Assembly (NCBI RefSeq): GCF_002159175.1
Contig: NZ_NFGZ01000003.1
Span: forward strand, 124,001-188,000
Origin: Flavonifractor sp. An92
GTDB lineage: Bacteria; Bacillota; Clostridia; Oscillospirales; Oscillospiraceae
Length of the DNA: 64,000 bases
Direction of reading: 5' to 3'
Positions 60,350 to 64,000 of the stretch are shown one piece after another. The position numbers and the translations under genes were made by a program. Under the pieces are notes generated by a model. The model saw only the letters and a list, made by a program, of their open reading frames with translations, ran no database searches and was not told where the DNA came from. The first letter of the stretch is position 1, and the number at the start of each line of letters is the position of its first letter.

Positions 60350-61235
60350 GCTCATCCTCCTGCTCCCCCTCGTCGGGGAACTCCAGGGTGAACTTGCCCA
60401 GCTTGCCCGAGCGGTACTCGTCCAGCAGCACCCGGGACATGCGCTCGGTGTCCGGCTCGCCGCCGGAGATGAGGAAGCCACGCTTCTTCGCCGCCCGCTC
60501 CAAAAGCTCCCAGCCCGCCGCGTCGGGGTCGGGCTCCAGCTTGTAGCGGCCCAGCGCGTCCGGGTAGCGGGTGTTCAGCAGCTCCATAAAGTGGCAGGCC
60601 AGGGTCTCCACATCCACGATCTCATCCTTCACCGCGCCGGTAAAGGCCAGGTGCAGGCCGGTGGTCTCGTCCTCGAACTTGGGCCAGAGGATGCCCGGGG
60701 TGTCCAGCAACTCCAGCGAGGAGTCCACCGACACCCACTGCTTGCCGCGGGTCACGCCGGGGCGGTTGCCCGCCTTGGCGGACTTGCGCTTGGCCACCTG
60801 ATTGATAAAGGTGGACTTGCCTACATTGGGCACGCCTACGATCATGGCCCGGATGGGTCGGCCCACCTGACCCTTGGCCTTCCACTGCTCCAGCTTCTCC
60901 TTCAAAGCCACCTTGGCGGCAGCGGAGAAGTTCTGCACACCCTTGCCGTCCCGGGCGTTGGTCTCCAGGACCGTGTAGCCCCGGGCGCGGAACCAGCCCC
61001 CCCACACCTTATTCATGGCGGGATCCGACTGGTCGGCCCGGTTCAGGACCAGAATGCGGGGCTTGCTGCCCACCAGCTCGTCGATGTCCGGGTTGCGGCT
61101 GGACACCGGGATGCGGGCGTCCACCACCTCGGCCACCAGGTCCACGTATTTGAGATCTTCCGCGATCATACGCCGCGTCTTGGTCATATGACCGGGATAC
61201 CACTGTATATTGATGGCGATCAGCCCCTTTTCCAT
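60336..61235 (-). CDS. rbgA: Ribosome biogenesis GTPase RbgA/YlqF
   Basis: RbgA helps late 50S assembly. The 299-residue circularly permuted GTPase shows NIQWYPGHMTKTRRMI, G4 (LNRADQ) ahead of G1 (GVPNVGKST), and G3 (LDTPGILW), then a helical C-terminus. The ATG at 61235 has no visible ribosome site. The next in-frame codon matching the usual MNIQWYPGHM start is ATC, so initiation here is unusual. Confidence 0.93.
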   Translation of the reverse strand: MEKGLIAINIQWYPGHMTKTRRMIAEDLKYVDLVAEVVDARIPVSSRNPDIDELVGSKPRILVLNRADQSDPAMNKVWGGWFRARGYTVLETNARDGKGVQNFSAAAKVALKEKLEQWKAKGQVGRPIRAMIVGVPNVGKSTFINQVAKRKSAKAGNRPGVTRGKQWVSVDSSLELLDTPGILWPKFEDETTGLHLAFTGAVKDEIVDVETLACHFMELLNTRYPDALGRYKLEPDPDAAGWELLERAAKKRGFLISGGEPDTERMSRVLLDEYRSGKLGKFTLEFPDEGEQEDEHGAD

Positions 61236-61246
61236 TGACAGGTCGC

Positions 61247-61277
61247 ACCGGTACACCGGTACGATTCTATCATTATA
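61247..61277 (-). promoter_or_regulatory. Putative -10 element and tandem repeats ahead of rbgA
   Basis: A perfect TATAAT (61277-61272) lies 37 bp from the ATG. Two head-to-tail copies of the 8-bp unit ACCGGTAC (61247-61262, plus strand) fall at the expected transcript start. No clear -35 is visible. Confidence 0.5.
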
Positions 61278-61327
61278 CACAACCTGCGGCCAGAAAAAAA
61301 GACCTTTGTTTCAGAAACCCCGTGAAA

Positions 61328-61364
61328 TTGCAAAACCCCGGAGGACCAAGCCGTCCTCCGGGGT
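61328..61364 (-). terminator. Intrinsic terminator after xerD
   Basis: ACCCCGGAGGAC / GTCCTCCGGGGT is a 12-bp stem with a 6-nt loop, followed by TTTT on the minus strand. It separates xerD from rbgA. Confidence 0.8.
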
Positions 61365-61393
61365 CTGTCATTCCGCAGCGTGACCGCCCGCTC

Positions 61394-62272
61394 CTACGCT
61401 CTGGGATGGGCCTTCTGATAGACTTCCTTGAGCTTCTGATTGACGATCTGAGTGTAGATCTGGGTGGAGGAGATATCGGCGTGGCCCAGCATCTCCTGGA
61501 TGGAGCGCAGGTCGGCGCCGTTCTCCAACAGGTGGGCGGCGAAGGAGTGGCGCAGGGTGTGGGGGGTGATGTCCTTCTGGATATCCGCCTTCTCCTGATA
61601 GTGCTTGATGATCTTCCAGAACCCCTGGCGGCTCATCCGCTCCCCGCTCATGTTGACGAAGAGGGCCTTTTCATCGGGGCGCTCCACCATCTGGGGCCGC
61701 ACATGGTCCAGGTAGTCGCTCAGTGCCTGCACCGCCGTGGCGTACAGGGGGATGATCCGCTCCCGGTCCCGCCCCACACAGCGGATGAAGCTGGCGCTCA
61801 GGTTGATGTGGTCCACGTTCAGGCCGATGAGCTCGCTGACCCGGATGCCGGTAGCGTAGAGGAGCTCCAGCATGGCCTTGTCCCGGCAGCCCTTGGGGTC
61901 GGCCGGGTCGGGCTGATCCAGGAAGAGCTCCACCTCCTTGGAGGTCAGGATCTGCGGAAGCTTCCGCTCCACCCGGGCGGGGCTCAGCCCCCGGGCCGGA
62001 TTGTGGTCCACCCAGCCCCGCTCCCCCAGGAACTGATAGAACGACTTCAGCGACGCCAGAGAGCGGGTGATGGTGGCCGCCGACTTGTGCTCGGCCGTGA
62101 GATGATGGGTGTACCGCTCCACATCGGACTGAGCCGCCGTCTCCACGGCCACTCCCTCCTCCTGGAGCCACTGAAGATACTGCCGCACGTCCCGCAGATA
62201 GGAACTTTGTGTATTGGACGCCGCCTTCTTCTCGGTCTCCAGATAGACCGCGTATTCCTGGTAATAGTCCAT
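61394..62272 (-). CDS. xerD: Tyrosine recombinase XerD
   Basis: XerD resolves chromosome dimers at dif with XerC. The 292-residue product has an N-terminal SAM-like domain and the catalytic motifs ATGIRVSELIGL, HTLRHSFAAHLL, LGHADISSTQIYT. Length is typical. The ATG at 62272 follows AGAGAGGT. It is 23 bp after the spoIIM-like gene; spoIIM and xerD (ripX) are also close in Bacillus. Confidence 0.93.
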   Translation of the reverse strand: MDYYQEYAVYLETEKKAASNTQSSYLRDVRQYLQWLQEEGVAVETAAQSDVERYTHHLTAEHKSAATITRSLASLKSFYQFLGERGWVDHNPARGLSPARVERKLPQILTSKEVELFLDQPDPADPKGCRDKAMLELLYATGIRVSELIGLNVDHINLSASFIRCVGRDRERIIPLYATAVQALSDYLDHVRPQMVERPDEKALFVNMSGERMSRQGFWKIIKHYQEKADIQKDITPHTLRHSFAAHLLENGADLRSIQEMLGHADISSTQIYTQIVNQKLKEVYQKAHPRA

Positions 62273-62295
62273 ACAGGGCACCTCTCTACTCTCGT

Positions 62296-62928
62296 TTATG
62301 GGAGCGTCAGCAGCTCCGCCGCCCCCGACACGAAGGCCGGAACGGCCGTCGATTCCAGCAGGACACACACACACAGCCCGCCGGCACACAGCGCACAGCG
62401 CAGAAAGAAGGTCCGCCCATAGGGCAGGTCCTTCCGGCTCTCGCCCAGGAAGCGGGAGGCCAGAGCCCGGGACGCGGCCATCCCCTGCACCCCCAGCACG
62501 AAGAACGCCGGGAGGGACACCGCACCAGTCACCCCGAACACCGCCATGGCCAGCAGCCCGCCCGCCCCGCCGAACATGCGGATGAAGGCTCCGATGGCAA
62601 AGGCCAGCGAAAACCCCCGCAGGGCGAACACCGCCGGCAGGAACAGCAGGCCCAGGCTGGTGAAGCCCAGCACAAAGACCAGCAGGTGCCAGCGGAAGCA
62701 TTCCCAGATCAGGACCGGCACGGGAGCCGCCTGGGGCGTCTGGGCGGCGGAGCGCTCCAGAAAGGTCTGAAGCAGCGCGGAGAGCGTGCCGTCATCGGCG
62801 CCTCCGGCCTGCCCGGAGAGCACCAGCCCAGCCAGACCGCCCGCCAGAAAACAGCCGGCCAGCACCGCCAGCGGAAGGCGCATGTCCCTCTCCGGTCCAT
62901 CCCATAACTTGCCGCCCTTGCCCCGCAT
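62296..62928 (-). CDS. spoIIM: Stage II sporulation protein M-like membrane protein
   Basis: SpoIIM is part of the DMP machine that remodels peptidoglycan during engulfment. The 210-residue product has about five membrane helices with the SpoIIM pattern (VLAGCFLAGGLAGL, a large outside loop, then FRWHLLVFVLGFTSLGLLFLP and RGFSLAFAIGAFI). The ATG at 62928 has GGAGG 8 bp upstream; GTG three codons earlier is weaker. Position before xerD matches spoIIM. Sequence similarity is judged only by pattern. Confidence 0.7.
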   Translation of the reverse strand: MRGKGGKLWDGPERDMRLPLAVLAGCFLAGGLAGLVLSGQAGGADDGTLSALLQTFLERSAAQTPQAAPVPVLIWECFRWHLLVFVLGFTSLGLLFLPAVFALRGFSLAFAIGAFIRMFGGAGGLLAMAVFGVTGAVSLPAFFVLGVQGMAASRALASRFLGESRKDLPYGRTFFLRCALCAGGLCVCVLLESTAVPAFVSGAAELLTLP

Positions 62929-63012
62929 CCGCCTCACCTCCGAGGGAGTGTATGTCCGGGGGCGGGGAATTAGAAGCGGAGGTGCTCCTCTGGAAATATT
63001 ATGACATTACAT

Positions 63013-63041
63013 AATATAACTCACACGAAACGATTATGCAA
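63013..63041 (-). promoter_or_regulatory. Promoter of the spoIIM-like-xerD operon
   Basis: The minus strand has -35 TTGCAT (63041-63036), a 17-bp spacer and -10 TATATT (63018-63013). The leader would be about 78 nt. Confidence 0.65.
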
Positions 63042-63083
63042 GAGCACATTCGAAATTCGCCCACTTTTTGTACATTATGTCAT

Positions 63084-63111
63084 AGTTTTATGTTAACAGT
63101 TTTATGTTAAC
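63084..63111. repeat. Two tandem copies of a 14-bp repeat
   Basis: AGTTTTATGTTAAC occurs twice head to tail (63084-63097 and 63098-63111), each holding the palindrome GTTAAC. They lie about 45-70 bp upstream of the -35 above, where an activator could bind. Confidence 0.7.
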
Positions 63112-63156
63112 TAGTGCTACCTCGATCCCGAATTTGAGCCCTCGGGGAGGCATAGA

Positions 63157-63205
63157 AATACACCATATTGTTGTTTACGAATCGTATACCACAATATGGT
63201 GTATT
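63157..63205. repeat. 49-bp near-perfect palindrome
   Basis: The 15-bp arms AATACACCATATTGT / ACAATATGGTGTATT (63157-63171 and 63191-63205) flank a 19-bp centre that is itself symmetric (TACGA-A-TCGTA about 63181). In all, 22 of 24 base pairs match around one axis. It is AT-rich and has no T-run. It sits in the gap between the SCIFF maturase stop and the spoIIM-like promoter. Confidence 0.8.
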
Positions 63206-63252
63206 CAGCCTGTAATCACGCCGCCTCAGACGGCACCATTACATTTTGTATT

Positions 63253-64000
63253 TTACTCGCCCATGCCCGCGTCGATGGCCTTCAGGGCGATGGCGCACTC
63301 CAGGCGCTTGCGCTCCAGCTCGCAGCCCACCTTGTGGGGGTGCTTGATGTCGCCGTTGACCAGCAGGTTGGACGCCGAGCAGCCGCCGGAGCAGTAGAAG
63401 CGGGCCCAGCAGTGGGCGCACTCCTCCCGGGTGTAGATGTTCAGCCCGGCAAACTTCCCGGACAGCTCCGTGTTGAAGCTGCCGTCGTAGACGTTGCCCA
63501 GCTTGTACTCCTCATTGCCCACGAACTGGTGGCAGGGGTAGATGTCGCCGTCGGGGGTGATGGCCACGTACTCGCAGCCCGCACCGCAGCCCCGCAGGCG
63601 CTTGATCACGCAGGGGCCCTGGGCCAGGTCCACGTTGAAGTGGAAGAAGTTGGTCTCCCGGTGGTCCTTCAGGTACTCGGCCAGGCGCTCATACTCGGCC
63701 TTCAGCTCGGGCAGGTCGGACTCCTGGAGGGCGTAGGGGTCCTCCTCCTTCCCTACCACGGGCTCCACCGACACGTTCTTGCCGATGGCGGCCAGGGCCT
63801 TCACGTCCTCGGCGAAGTCCTTGTGGAAGCGGGTGAAGGTGCCGCGGAGGTAGTAGTCCTTGGTGCCGCGGCCGGCGATGAGCTTCTCGAACTTGGGCAC
63901 GATCACGTCGTAGGAGCCCTTGCCGTTGATGGTGGGCCGCAGGTCGTCGTTGACCTCCTTGCGCCCGTCCATGGAGAGGACCGCGTTGGACATTTCCCGG
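63253..64000 (-). CDS. SCIFF-peptide radical SAM maturase, N-terminal half beyond window
   Basis: This is the C-terminal part (about 249 residues) of a thioether cross-link-forming enzyme for SCIFF peptides (six cysteines in forty-five residues). Family blocks seen are NAVLSMDGRKEVNDDLRPT, NGKGSYDVIVPKFEKL and FNVDLAQGPCVIKRLRGCGA, together with the SPASM cluster cysteines (GCGAGCEYVAITPDGDIYPC, CAHCWARFYCSGGC, CELERKR). Full members are about 450 residues, so the CxxxCxxC radical SAM core and, by usual order, the SCIFF peptide gene lie past the right edge. Confidence 0.9.
   Translation of the reverse strand, partial: REMSNAVLSMDGRKEVNDDLRPTINGKGSYDVIVPKFEKLIAGRGTKDYYLRGTFTRFHKDFAEDVKALAAIGKNVSVEPVVGKEEDPYALQESDLPELKAEYERLAEYLKDHRETNFFHFNVDLAQGPCVIKRLRGCGAGCEYVAITPDGDIYPCHQFVGNEEYKLGNVYDGSFNTELSGKFAGLNIYTREECAHCWARFYCSGGCSASNLLVNGDIKHPHKVGCELERKRLECAIALKAIDAGMGE

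Noticed and set aside
63157-63205. NrdR-box pair
   Set aside because: The arms partly resemble ACAC-x-ATAT-type boxes, but no ribonucleotide reductase gene is in the window and the two halves form one palindrome rather than two separate boxes.
63084-63205. CRISPR array
   Set aside because: Only two direct copies with no spacer between them, and no cas genes.

Overview
The window looks like a chromosomal segment from a GC-rich, spore-forming Firmicute of the class Clostridia, most like the Oscillospiraceae (Flavonifractor/Intestinimonas type). This is inferred from gene content and order: spore genes (cwlD, spoVM, a sipL-like gene, ytfJ, dacF, a spoIIM-like gene), non-mevalonate isoprenoid genes, a fused ispH-S1 gene, RemA, c-di-AMP synthesis and a SCIFF-peptide maturase. 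Nearly all genes lie on the minus strand in tightly packed operons with many 4-bp ATGA overlaps. I saw no rRNA or tRNA gene, CRISPR array, prophage or intact insertion sequence.

Layout by region. 1-5,136: two BlaI/BlaR1-type (M56) sensor-repressor pairs flank a divergent pair made of an exported membrane protein and a broken AIM24-family gene. 5,135-9,072: XerC-like recombinase, radA, cwlD and a YhcH-family protein. 9,107-11,922: small membrane protein, PqqD-like protein and OPT-family transporter. 12,041-29,493: one long conserved operon, in transcription order yicC-remA-gmk-rpoZ-priA-def-fmt-glycosyltransferase-yugP-rsmB-unknown-rlmN-prpC-prkC-rsgA-thiN-small ORF-spoVM-sipL. This matches the Bacillus yloC-to-spoVM order, but rpe and coaBC are absent. 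29,495-34,193: cdaA-cdaR (c-di-AMP synthesis) followed by RseC-like, DUF5685, J-domain and membrane proteins. 34,203-38,032: carD, ispD, ispF, a DUF3343 protein, a cysteine-desulfurase-like enzyme and a PF06541 membrane protein. 38,075-43,575: RpiR-type regulator, flavoprotein, cmk, plsC and ispH-rpsA. 43,624-48,730: M50 protease, scpA, scpB, DUF2953, ytfJ, dacF and rluB. 48,740-56,075: tig, clpP, clpX, lon, engB and a fumarylacetoacetase-family hydrolase. 56,218-61,277: rbgA, rnhB, yraN, M19 dipeptidase, thrC and a phosphoesterase. 61,328-64,000: spoIIM-like gene and xerD, an AT-rich intergenic region with a large palindrome, and the C-terminal half of a SCIFF maturase running off the right edge.

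What stands out. The two BlaI systems carry different operator sequences. A 23-codon spoVM gene lies in the gap between thiN and sipL. The AIM24 gene has lost its middle and is frameshifted. The PqqD-like gene has no radical SAM neighbour. A 49-bp palindrome and tandem 14-bp repeats fill the gap beside the SCIFF maturase. GC-rich hairpins without a U-tract recur between genes of the same operon. No clearly new multi-gene system is visible; the PqqD-OPT locus and the twin BlaI loci are the best candidates for follow-up.
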